The position numbers were made by a program, and so were the translations under genes. Shown piece by piece: positions 11,511-19,665 of a DNA stretch of 64,000 nt. The stretch is from positions 39,662-103,661 of the forward strand of contig DTUY01000363.1 in NCBI GenBank assembly GCA_012963885.1, in the 5' to 3' direction. The DNA comes from Candidatus Poribacteria bacterium. Lineage in GTDB: Bacteria > Poribacteria > WGA-4E > UBA9662. How positions within the stretch are numbered: the stretch's first letter is position 1; every line of letters begins with the position of its first letter. The notes beneath the pieces are model-generated. The model worked only from the letters and a program-made list of their open reading frames with translations. It was not told the origin of the DNA and did not search any database.

Positions 11511-12805
11511 TACGTCTTTTGCGGTTTCTTTTTGGCGGCTGGAAATAAAATATTATTTAAAATCAACCGGTATCCCGACGAATGTTTATGGAGGTTAAGA
11601 TTGGTAGGAATCCGTCCTTCACCGACCAGGTGCCGATAATCTTCTGGATCATGCCCAGCTAGGAAGGTGAAGGTGCCTTTGCCCAAATTTCCATGAATAT
11701 ACTTGGCATACTCAGTACCCTCGATTTCTGCAAGAATGGTTGTGGACTGATGGATGGTGTTCTTATTGAATGACGTTGTTTGACCGAGGTAACCGGAAAT
11801 CCGGGCTTTGTGATTCTGCGTCAGCATTGTTGGAATGGGGTCGTGTTTAGCGGCAAATTCGAAGAGTATAAAATCCTCAACCCCAGAGAGCGGATTAAGC
11901 TCTGGCTGTGGGTTATCGATATTTGAAAACTCGTATCGATTCGGATTAGGATAAAGTTTAAAATCTTTGAAGGTGAATGTTTGATCGAATTTGAGTTTTG
12001 ATTGATAGTTGGCTTTAACTGGTGTACCATCGATCTCAGGCGCGACGATGTCAATTCGACCACTATCAGCCGCCAAAGCAATATCAAGTGTTTCAGGTGC
12101 TGAACACATTGCAAATAAAAATCCTCCCCTCACGACATAATCTCGAATGAGTTTGGCAATATGACCTTTGTGTCGAGCGACACTGTTGAACCCCGATTTT
12201 TGAGCAACATCTTGGTACATCCGCACACGTTGTTGATACCATACCTGATCTCGAAAAGAGGCGTAGAACTTGCCGTATTGGCCTGTAAAGTCCTCATGAT
12301 GAAGGTGTAACCAGTCGTATTCCTTTGCAAACAACACACCTTCTATGATCTCCTCATCCCAAACAGTATCATAGGGTATGTCCGCGTAATCCATGACGAT
12401 TTTAACTGCATCATCCCAAGGATCCCGATAAGGGCTGTTGTCATGAGGGCGATAAACAGCAACCTTTGGGGCTTTCTCAAGCAAGATCTCATCCATGTTG
12501 CTGGTCTCGATTTCAGTCTGTATTGTCGCGTAATCAATATTGGATAATGACTCGAAATTTACCCCCATTTCGTATGATTGCTTTCGAATGTCTGGTGTAT
12601 CTACCAACAAAAATGCACCACCACGATAGTTCAGTAGCCATTTCACACTGTATTCGCGTGGAGTTTCAAGGGTCCAGTAGGTAAGCCCGTATGCCTTGAG
12701 GTGATTTGTCTGTGATTCGTCCATCGGTACAAGAATCCATTGAGCAGGCAGAAGCGGGCTGAAAATCAGCAAAACTAGAAACCCAACTGTAATTTTTGTA
12801 TACAT
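11510..12805 (-). CDS. Secreted conserved protein of the family labelled asparagine synthetase B-like
   Basis: The protein has 431 residues with an N-terminal signal peptide (ITVGFLVLLIFSPLLPAQ). It matches a family common in Bacteroidota that is often auto-labelled asparagine synthetase B. Recognisable blocks are LVPMDESQTNHLKAYG, NYRGGAFLL, a WDDAVKIVMDYADIPYD block, YDWLHLHHEDFTGQYG and RGGFLFAMCSAPETLDIAL. I see no PP-loop or N-terminal Ntn-hydrolase motif of a real asparagine synthetase. The GGFLFAMCSAPE turn and AGHDPEDY suggest a class I amidotransferase/ThuA-like fold, which is inference. It sits between the HEAT protein (1-base gap) and the Ig giant (1-base overlap), so it is probably co-translated and may assist export or surface assembly. 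Confidence 0.7.
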   Translation of the reverse strand: MYTKITVGFLVLLIFSPLLPAQWILVPMDESQTNHLKAYGLTYWTLETPREYSVKWLLNYRGGAFLLVDTPDIRKQSYEMGVNFESLSNIDYATIQTEIETSNMDEILLEKAPKVAVYRPHDNSPYRDPWDDAVKIVMDYADIPYDTVWDEEIIEGVLFAKEYDWLHLHHEDFTGQYGKFYASFRDQVWYQQRVRMYQDVAQKSGFNSVARHKGHIAKLIRDYVVRGGFLFAMCSAPETLDIALAADSGRIDIVAPEIDGTPVKANYQSKLKFDQTFTFKDFKLYPNPNRYEFSNIDNPQPELNPLSGVEDFILFEFAAKHDPIPTMLTQNHKARISGYLGQTTSFNKNTIHQSTTILAEIEGTEYAKYIHGNLGKGTFTFLAGHDPEDYRHLVGEGRIPTNLNLHKHSSGYRLILNNILFPAAKKKPQKT

Positions 12806-12806
12806 T

Positions 12807-15506
12807 TTAAGGTACTTCTGATGTTTTCTGTTGCCTCTGGGTTTTCCGTTTTCGCCATGCCCTGACTCGTTCTTTGATCAAAGCCTCGTTAGCCTTCGAT
12901 ATCCTGAAGTTTAGCAGTGCTCGATGTGCTTCCACAAAAACTTTGAATTCCTCTGTTGAATGTGGGTCGGAGCTCTCTAATGTCTCAATTAATATTAGAA
13001 TAATTTCATTAGGTGGTTCCTTTATTTCACCAAGAAGATATGCTGAATGGATTTGATCATCGATAATCTCGTCATTCAACTTTTCTTTTAAGAAATTTAA
13101 CTTTGCGAGTTTGTCAAAGCCTTTTAACAGATCAATTATCTTACGATGATAATCGGCTTCCTTATCCTTGGATAATTTAAAAAGTAATTGAAGGACTCGT
13201 GTTCCCCATTTCGCTGAATGTTGGGTGCCAATATCGGCTAAAACAATAGCGGTATTTCTGACAATTCTGTGGTTGGTGCTTTTTTGCGCGTCAAGTAATG
13301 TGGGAGCTGCAGCAGAACCTATCCTCTTAAGGGCCTCTATGGTGTTCACTTGTACTTTCTGGCTGGGATCTCCTAGGGAACGCACCAAAGCTGATAAGAT
13401 TTTGTCAGCTTTGATTTGATCTATAGTTTTAACGCTGAGACTATGAAAATCAGCTAATGCCAGGGCTGCCGCTGCTTTGACATCTTCGTTGATGTCTTGA
13501 TCTAGAATACGTCTGACTTGATTCAGAACATCATCCTCCTTGTTTTGTTGTGAAATCTTTACGATCGCCCGGACAGCGCTTGCTCTGACTTCTCCGGATG
13601 AATCATTCAGTGCCTCTTTTACGGTTGGCATGGCTCTTTCAGCTTCCTGACCGATTTCACCAAGTGCCGTGATAGCAGCGGTACGAACATCATAATCTTT
13701 CAAGACACTAACCGTCAATTGCGATACGATCAACTCAGCAGGTTCTTTAATCTTACCTAAAGCCAGTGCTGTTTTCTGACGAACCTGTAGATTGCTGTCA
13801 CTGAGTAATCCAATCAGATTCTTTGTGAGAAGTAGTCTATCCTTACTCTTTGCTGATTTTCCAATTTTGCCTAGGGTTTCAACCACACTCAGTCGGACAA
13901 TGAAATTTTCGTGTTTAAGTGTTTCTACCAATGCTTCTACGATTTTCTTGTGATCTGGTTCATTTGCCAAGTTCTGGTCATTATCACCCTTAGGCAAAAT
14001 TGCTGGTATTTGCGGATCTTGATCCAGAATCTGCCCCAGAACATCTGCGGCTATAGCATCGTTAGCATGGTTGTCATCTTTGAGCATCTTTAATAGTTCA
14101 CCAGTTGCACTATAAGCTTTTATTTTGCCAAGCGCGACAGCTGCATAAAACTGAGATCTGGACACTTTTGAACGGAGACGATCAATAAGTTCTTTGACGA
14201 GTTTCTCTTCTCCTTTACCGCTGACTTTCGACATCGCTCTGGCAGCCGCGCCACTCACAGATCGATTGGGATCATCCAGCATTTTTATCAGGTACTCCCC
14301 AATCTCAGATGGGGCTAGGATCTGCACCATCGCTTCGACAATCTCGGTTCGTATTTCTGGATCTTCATGGTTCAGCGAAAAATCAATTCGTGGTGGGTTA
14401 TATTCAACCGTATATATCTGATTTCGATCAATCAGCAACCAAGTACGTTTTGGCGTTACCTGATCAATTCTAGCTTTTCTGGATACGTAAAGTCCCTTTT
14501 CCTCCAGTGCGAGTTGTAAGTTTCTGGAAATACTAGTACGATGAACATCGATATCCTCGTTAGTGCGTTTCAAGGTGTAAATCTGCTTATTCCCATCATC
14601 GCTGATAATCCAACTTTTATGCTTTTTTTGCGTTGCAAGGGTTACTTTATCTGAGATTGGAATACCCGATAATGTAAATTGCTCAAGGAGTTCTGGTGGG
14701 ATGGTAACACCCAGATCAAGTTCAGACCTCAAATCCAGTGGCATCGAAAAAGGAAGTATAAAATCGTTGCCCTCTTCCAATTCATCTCTGAATCGATGGG
14801 CAATGCTAAATTGGAATTTGCTGAACATTTTTTGCAAAGTGTCCTTGTAGGTGCGCGCAAAACCCTTCATTTTTCCGAGGGCATTAATTGCGTGAAGTTG
14901 GACTTCCCTATTTTGATCGTCCAATGCCTGCACCAGCGCAGGAACCACCTCACGAAAATCATTGTCATCACGGGCAGAGACTGATTTTGCCATTTCACCT
15001 AAGGCATAGGCAAGATCTCGTCGAACATTTGAGTTTCCATGCGTCAAAAGGGGAACAATTAGAACGGGAAAACCGAAATCTCTGAGACTCTCAATCGCTT
15101 CTTTCTGTGTGTCGGGTACTGGATCTTTCCGCACGCCGAGTACTGGATCTTTCTGTTCCTGGAGTGTTGGATCTTTGACCGCGATTGAGAGAATTGGAAT
15201 GGCAGAATGTCCAATTTTGCTTAATACACGAATTGCGGAACTTCTGGCGACGGGCTTGCCTCGCTTGAGAGTAGATGCAAGGTAAGGGAACGCTGGCTCG
15301 CCAATTTCAGCCAATTTATCTATTGCTGCTTGTCGGGTAAATATTTCATTTGCATCAAGCCGGTCGATGAGATATTCAATGTCAGTAATCTGGGCGTGTG
15401 TTTGGTTGGTTGGTGGAACGAGGATACATATGAAGAAAAGGGAAAAGACAAGAAGTTCCCTTTCAATCCAAATAGGTAGTTTGTCAAAAAGCTTACTTCT
15501 TTTCAT
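12807..15506 (-). CDS. Exported HEAT-repeat protein
   Basis: The protein has 899 residues. An N-terminal hydrophobic segment (LLVFSLFFICILV, about residues 18-30, then THAQ) looks like a signal peptide or anchor. The rest is mostly HEAT/PBS-lyase-type helical repeats of about 35-40 residues (V..L...L.D.....R..A..ALG.IG) from residue 45 to 850, broken at about residues 210-360 by a non-repetitive insert with beta-type sequence. Such solenoids usually scaffold protein-protein contacts; no catalytic motif is seen. The start codon lies inside the 3' end of the acetate-kinase-like gene (14-base overlap, frames offset), and the next gene begins after one base. Residues 111-134 are a short tandem repeat starting KDP. 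Confidence 0.75.
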   Translation of the reverse strand: MKRSKLFDKLPIWIERELLVFSLFFICILVPPTNQTHAQITDIEYLIDRLDANEIFTRQAAIDKLAEIGEPAFPYLASTLKRGKPVARSSAIRVLSKIGHSAIPILSIAVKDPTLQEQKDPVLGVRKDPVPDTQKEAIESLRDFGFPVLIVPLLTHGNSNVRRDLAYALGEMAKSVSARDDNDFREVVPALVQALDDQNREVQLHAINALGKMKGFARTYKDTLQKMFSKFQFSIAHRFRDELEEGNDFILPFSMPLDLRSELDLGVTIPPELLEQFTLSGIPISDKVTLATQKKHKSWIISDDGNKQIYTLKRTNEDIDVHRTSISRNLQLALEEKGLYVSRKARIDQVTPKRTWLLIDRNQIYTVEYNPPRIDFSLNHEDPEIRTEIVEAMVQILAPSEIGEYLIKMLDDPNRSVSGAAARAMSKVSGKGEEKLVKELIDRLRSKVSRSQFYAAVALGKIKAYSATGELLKMLKDDNHANDAIAADVLGQILDQDPQIPAILPKGDNDQNLANEPDHKKIVEALVETLKHENFIVRLSVVETLGKIGKSAKSKDRLLLTKNLIGLLSDSNLQVRQKTALALGKIKEPAELIVSQLTVSVLKDYDVRTAAITALGEIGQEAERAMPTVKEALNDSSGEVRASAVRAIVKISQQNKEDDVLNQVRRILDQDINEDVKAAAALALADFHSLSVKTIDQIKADKILSALVRSLGDPSQKVQVNTIEALKRIGSAAAPTLLDAQKSTNHRIVRNTAIVLADIGTQHSAKWGTRVLQLLFKLSKDKEADYHRKIIDLLKGFDKLAKLNFLKEKLNDEIIDDQIHSAYLLGEIKEPPNEIILILIETLESSDPHSTEEFKVFVEAHRALLNFRISKANEALIKERVRAWRKRKTQRQQKTSEVP
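15105..15176 (-). repeat. Three 24-base in-frame tandem repeats
   Basis: Within the HEAT gene, codons 111-134 encode three consecutive octapeptides: KDPTLQEQ, KDPVLGVR and KDPVPDTQ. The DNA repeats the core ctggatcttt on the plus strand with a 24-base period. It interrupts the helical solenoid between two HEAT units and is probably a slippage-prone linker. Confidence 0.6.
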
Positions 15507-16962
15507 TGTAGACCGACAACCATGCGCTCGGTGCGACTGGTGGCTCGGTGTCCGTGGTTCCTTTTAGCTCTGGATGTTCAATCGTGCCTTGCCCATCAAC
15601 TAATGCTAATGGTTGCTGAAGCTTTGAATTCTGAGGATGTGGTTCGACATTGTCTTTCTGGTTGGGTTGATCAAGTAACTGCACGGATACAGGTTGTTCG
15701 TCACGCTTTTCAGCCATTTTCACCAAGCGTGAAAATCGCGTAATTTGATCAATCTGTTCTGGTGGTTGTTGGACAAGATCAAGTGTATCCCGTGCAATCA
15801 TCAGTTCCTCATTCGTTGGGATGAGGAGTGTTTGAACCGTTGCGTTGTCACGGTTAATTTCTTTTTCGCATACCCGATTACTATTTTTATTCGGATCAAT
15901 TTCGATACCTAAAAAGCCAAGTTTTTCACAGATTTTCGACCGAATTCGCGCCATGTTTCCTCCAATCTCACCTGTAAAGATGAGAGCGTCAAGTCCACCA
16001 AGTGAGGCGACGTATTTACCAATGTATTGGCTAACACGATAGCAGAACATTTTTAAGGCAAGCAGTATACGCTCGTTATCCATTATGGTCGTGTTAAGAA
16101 GTTCCCTAATATCTAATTCGACACCTGAAATACCAAGTAAGCCGCTATTTTTAGTTAGCAACTCTTCAATATCGCCGATTGACATACCGTGTTTTCTGAC
16201 CAAATGGAAGATAATGGCTGGATCAATATCTCCACTACAGGTACCCATCATCAATCCTTCAAGCGGCGTAAATCCCATACTAGTATCAACAGATCGGCCG
16301 CCATCAATCGCTGTAACGCTACACCCATTTCCAAGGTGACAGGAGATGAGCTTAAGATTAGAGAGAGAACGTCCTAACATTTTAGCGGCGCGATGTGACA
16401 CGTAACGATGAGATATTCCGTGAAATCCATAACGACGAATATCATGTTCCATGTAAAATTCGTATGGAATAGGATAGACCTGAGCATAATCAGGGATTGA
16501 TTGATGGAAAGCTGTATCAAAAACAGCTACTTGCGGTGTGTCTGGCATAATTTTGCGACATGACCGAATCCCTTTTAAATTGAAGGGGTTATGCAGTGGG
16601 GCAAGATGATTGTTTTGTTCAATCAATCCCTCTGTCAGTGGCGTAATGAGTTGCGATTCAGCAAAATGAACCCCACCATGAACGACGCAATGTCCAACGG
16701 CAGCAATTACTGATATATCATCAATAATACCATGTTCTTTATCGAGCAGAGTTGCCGGAATAAATGAAAAGACGTTGTCGTAGGTCACTTGAGGAACTTC
16801 TAACTGATAGCTGTCTCCATCATGCCGCTCATAGATCAATTCCGGAATTGAATTATTAAGGCGATCAAATTTCCCTTTGGCAAGGCAAACCTCGCCCACC
16901 ATCTCAAAACACTGATACCTGAGGGATAAGTTATCTGCATTAATTGTTAGAATGAGAGGCAT
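15493..16962 (-). CDS. Acetate kinase family protein lacking key catalytic residues
   Basis: The protein has 489 residues from the ATG at 16962; an ATG at 17001 would overlap the upstream gene and add a non-homologous leader. Blocks are clearly AckA: LAPLHNPFNLKGI, VAVFDTAFHQSIPDYA, RRYGFHGISHRYV, CHLGNG, SMGFTPLEGLMMGT and LIPTNEELMIARDT. Residues known to be essential in Methanosarcina AckA are replaced: Arg91 by Cys92 (GHCVVHGG), Arg241 by Cys242 (GTCSGDIDP), Glu384 by Gly335 (TGEIGGN) and Ser10 by Asn in the N-terminal phosphate loop (NADNLS). Asn7, Asp148 and both active-site His are kept. A Q-rich tail of about 90 residues is extra to the usual 400. No pta is adjacent. I infer a pseudokinase or binding protein acting with its operon partners, although the fold is confident. 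Confidence 0.85.
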   Translation of the reverse strand: MPLILTINADNLSLRYQCFEMVGEVCLAKGKFDRLNNSIPELIYERHDGDSYQLEVPQVTYDNVFSFIPATLLDKEHGIIDDISVIAAVGHCVVHGGVHFAESQLITPLTEGLIEQNNHLAPLHNPFNLKGIRSCRKIMPDTPQVAVFDTAFHQSIPDYAQVYPIPYEFYMEHDIRRYGFHGISHRYVSHRAAKMLGRSLSNLKLISCHLGNGCSVTAIDGGRSVDTSMGFTPLEGLMMGTCSGDIDPAIIFHLVRKHGMSIGDIEELLTKNSGLLGISGVELDIRELLNTTIMDNERILLALKMFCYRVSQYIGKYVASLGGLDALIFTGEIGGNMARIRSKICEKLGFLGIEIDPNKNSNRVCEKEINRDNATVQTLLIPTNEELMIARDTLDLVQQPPEQIDQITRFSRLVKMAEKRDEQPVSVQLLDQPNQKDNVEPHPQNSKLQQPLALVDGQGTIEHPELKGTTDTEPPVAPSAWLSVYNEKK

Positions 16963-16979
16963 TTCAATTCGGATTTTGT

Positions 16980-18200
16980 CTAATAACCCATTAATCCACA
17001 ACAGCGTCGGCAGACAGGCATGAGACCTTCAGTACTAATTGACTTCCGGAAACGAATAGCTGCCTCGTTGTTCCACATCTCAGCTACTGGATCTCTTTGA
17101 ATATTGCCGATAATATAGTCATGGTAATCTCGGCAAAGACTTACGTCACCGTTACTGTCAATTTCCATTGTCATGTAGATAGAAACGCATTGATTGTAAC
17201 CAAAGGTTTCAGAATGGTCTGTGTAGTATGTATTAATTTCTTCTTTTGTATGGAGTTCCGGCATCATCATCGGTGGGCAAGTATTTCTCTGTTGCGAGAT
17301 ACGTATCATCTCATGGTATTTTTCAAGAATGATGCCGTGATCAAACTGGTTCCATTCTCCAATCCAGCCATAGTGAGTTTGCGGCTTTTTACCAAAACGG
17401 CGCTCAAAGTCATCCGAGTGCTCTATTGCGGATTTTTGATCAATCCACCACGTAAGATAAAGGATTTGGGCATCAGCATACTGGCTGGTGAACTTGTATA
17501 GGTCAACCACATCATTTATGTTATAGGCTGTAATACAACTCAGTGGGATAATGTACGGGAAAGGCGAATTATTTTTATTTTTTTCTTCTCTTACTTTTTG
17601 AAGTGCCGCTTCAACATCTTGAAAATTACTATATCTTGCTGAGACTGCTGGACGCTGATTATCGTGAATTTCAGCATTTGATCCATCAACGCTCAGATAC
17701 AGGATTTCACATGTTTCTGCAATATCCTTGGCATATTTAGCAATTCGCGTTCCGTTCGACACGATCGAAATCGGCATGCCACGGTCATGGATATAATATA
17801 GCAAATCAATAATGTCAGGGTACATCATCGGTTCTCCTCCCCAGATGTACCAGACTGGAGACCAGCCAAGATCCAAAATCTGATCGACCAGATGCTTATA
17901 ATATTGGATCGGTACTTCTCGTTGCTTCAATTCTTTTAAATCTTGGTCGATTAAATAGCCATTATCTCCCCATTGACCACAAGAATGACAACGCAAGTTG
18001 CACATATCAGTGATTCGAAGGCTGACAAGCTGTACGCCATCTCCACGTCCATGCTTGGCTCCTAACGGGTGTCGGAAACTGAAAGTCTCCTTAGACATTT
18101 GGTACCGGGCCATGATGTACGATGTATGCCACTCAGTAGATGTTGCATTCGCAAGCTCCTTGATGAAAAAACGAGGTGAGACTCGGCTTCGGATTGACAT
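16980..18200 (-). CDS. Radical SAM protein with SPASM-like C-terminus
   Basis: The protein has 406 residues. The radical SAM cluster motif CNLRCHSC (Cys67, Cys71, Cys74) is followed by the GGEP motif (IWGGEPMMYPD) and a TIM-barrel-type body. The C-terminus has the SPASM pattern: Cys near YNQC, then DSNGDVSLCRDYHDYIIGN, EMWNN and a final PVCRRCCG. Such enzymes often modify peptides or act in cofactor or glycan maturation; the substrate here is unknown. It lies between a GT2 glycosyltransferase (33-base gap upstream) and the acetate-kinase homologue (17-base gap downstream), so it is likely co-expressed with surface-protein genes. Modification of an exported product is inference. Confidence 0.8.
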   Translation of the reverse strand: MSIRSRVSPRFFIKELANATSTEWHTSYIMARYQMSKETFSFRHPLGAKHGRGDGVQLVSLRITDMCNLRCHSCGQWGDNGYLIDQDLKELKQREVPIQYYKHLVDQILDLGWSPVWYIWGGEPMMYPDIIDLLYYIHDRGMPISIVSNGTRIAKYAKDIAETCEILYLSVDGSNAEIHDNQRPAVSARYSNFQDVEAALQKVREEKNKNNSPFPYIIPLSCITAYNINDVVDLYKFTSQYADAQILYLTWWIDQKSAIEHSDDFERRFGKKPQTHYGWIGEWNQFDHGIILEKYHEMIRISQQRNTCPPMMMPELHTKEEINTYYTDHSETFGYNQCVSIYMTMEIDSNGDVSLCRDYHDYIIGNIQRDPVAEMWNNEAAIRFRKSISTEGLMPVCRRCCGLMGY

Positions 18201-18233
18201 TTTCCCTTCTCTAATTGGTTTAGGATTCAGTAA

Positions 18234-19445
18234 TTACTCATCAGCGACTCTGCCTAGAACTTGACATTCTGTATCGGAGAGGATTTTATATCGTACATTA
18301 CCCCAAACAATCTCATTCTGAAATATTGCCCATACAGCGTTTATAGCGGCGATAAAACCTGAGATGGGGATAGCGAAGGATGTGCGCTTGATGTTTTCCT
18401 GAATCTGTTGGTTGTGTTTTATCTCTTCTGGTAAAGCGGAAAACGAGTGCCGATAGCAATGGATTTCCAGAAGAGGGATTAAGAATAGCAACATGGCGGT
18501 GCGTGACGAGAAAACAAGAAAAGGTGCAGACATCAGAATTAATGTTTTTGGAACGGCTGTGACAAAGAGAATTGCCCATTGTATTTTATGTCGCATCCAG
18601 TATGTCATAATAGTTTGCCTGTTAGTAAACTCGAGAATTTGCTTCCATGATCTGTTTTTTGTGTGACATATCGAGATAGCTTCTGGAACAAAGTGAATTT
18701 TCTGACTGAGTGATCTGACTGCAAGCGTCAGATTGTGGTCTTCGATGGCTGCATTGTGCCAACGTTCTAAGACTTTTCCATCTTCAATCAATTTTCGTCT
18801 GATAGCATTTGAACCTCCCCAGATCATGGTTAGCGGATGGTCCCCTTGGACGGTAAGCTGAAAATTTACCCATGCAGCTTCAGTCATTGAAGCGAGATCT
18901 TTCAGGAAGTTATTAACTTCCGAAATAATATAGAATCGTCCGCCAACTGTAGCGCCAACTTTCGGATCCTGTAGCGGCTGAACAAGCTGACTAAGCCAAT
19001 CGCTTCGTATTTCAGCATCAGCATCAATAAAAGCGATAATTTCTATATCATTTGGAAGTAATTCGATAGTTGACATCAAGTTCTGTACTTTCTGCGACCT
19101 AGGGAGATTATTGTCGATAATATTAGGTGCCAGCACAACCTGTACGTTAGTGTACCCCCTCACTAATTCTAACAGATGTTCATATGAACTATCATAGTCT
19201 GATTCACCAACACAGTTTGTCACCAGGTAGATTAGGTGTTCACCAGCATAGTCTTGTTCGAGTACTCGTTTGACATTTTCTTCTGTTCGGCAGTCCCAGC
19301 CGTAGTGCGGTGCAATGATAGCTGCTTTAGGGAAAAAAACGTGAGGCGCTTTCTTCCGCTTACGGCGGGCATAAAGAAAGGATCGAAGTGCAATTAATAT
19401 CTCCATAGTTAATAGGAAGTAACATGTACCGACAAGGTATTGCAT
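18234..19445 (-). CDS. Membrane-bound GT2/GT21-type glycosyltransferase
   Basis: The protein has 403 residues. An N-terminal membrane segment (TCYFLLTMEILIALRSF) is followed by a GT-A fold: AAIIAPHYGWD, the nucleotide-sugar DxD in FIDADAE (residues 141-143), a GGRFYI segment, WGGSNAIRR, acid motif AAIEDHNLT and a NRQTIMTYWMRHK segment similar to the Q/RxxRW motif. Two or three membrane helices follow (WAILFVTAVPKTLILMSAPF and onward). The arrangement resembles ceramide glucosyltransferase/HpnI enzymes, so a lipid-linked acceptor is plausible but unproven. It is the first gene of the minus-strand array, 220 bases after the ABC ATPase gene. Confidence 0.75.
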   Translation of the reverse strand: MQYLVGTCYFLLTMEILIALRSFLYARRKRKKAPHVFFPKAAIIAPHYGWDCRTEENVKRVLEQDYAGEHLIYLVTNCVGESDYDSSYEHLLELVRGYTNVQVVLAPNIIDNNLPRSQKVQNLMSTIELLPNDIEIIAFIDADAEIRSDWLSQLVQPLQDPKVGATVGGRFYIISEVNNFLKDLASMTEAAWVNFQLTVQGDHPLTMIWGGSNAIRRKLIEDGKVLERWHNAAIEDHNLTLAVRSLSQKIHFVPEAISICHTKNRSWKQILEFTNRQTIMTYWMRHKIQWAILFVTAVPKTLILMSAPFLVFSSRTAMLLFLIPLLEIHCYRHSFSALPEEIKHNQQIQENIKRTSFAIPISGFIAAINAVWAIFQNEIVWGNVRYKILSDTECQVLGRVADE

Positions 19446-19665
19446 TATTTATCAGTCTCTTTTGGATTCCTGATTGGAATCCAATCGTAACACAACCGAA
19501 TAGACTTCGTCAATTTAAAACCAGCAACGATATTCTTCCTGGTGATACTACTGAAATCATGGTAGTGCAAGACTTAAAGGTGAGACCAAATTATTTTGTA
19601 GTACCTGTGCCTCTATTGATGGATCAACCCTAAGATTGTGACGCTGATGTTTTGTCTAAGGGGAA
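19446..19665. other. Intergenic region with 9-bp hairpin and possible gene remnant
   Basis: This lies between the ABC ATPase stop and the glycosyltransferase start, both minus. A perfect 9-bp inverted repeat (ttggattcc at 19462-19470, ggaatccaa at 19476-19484, 5-base loop) sits close to the glycosyltransferase start. No T tract follows it, so it is not a typical terminator. On the plus strand, 19499-19633 reads through a coding-like stretch (NDILPGDTTEIMVVQDLKV and onward) that may be the tail of a lost gene. Confidence 0.3.

Noticed and set aside
11510-12805. Asparagine synthetase B as a true enzyme name
   Set aside because: No PP-loop ATP site or Ntn-type N-terminal Cys is present and the protein has a signal peptide; only the family label matches.
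16963-17001. Upstream ATG at 17001 as the acetate-kinase start
   Set aside because: It overlaps the radical SAM gene and adds 13 residues without family similarity; the homologous N-terminus starts at 16962.
19462-19484. 9-bp hairpin as a terminator for the ABC ATPase gene
   Set aside because: It lies about 180 bases past the stop, next to the next start, and has no T tract on the minus strand.
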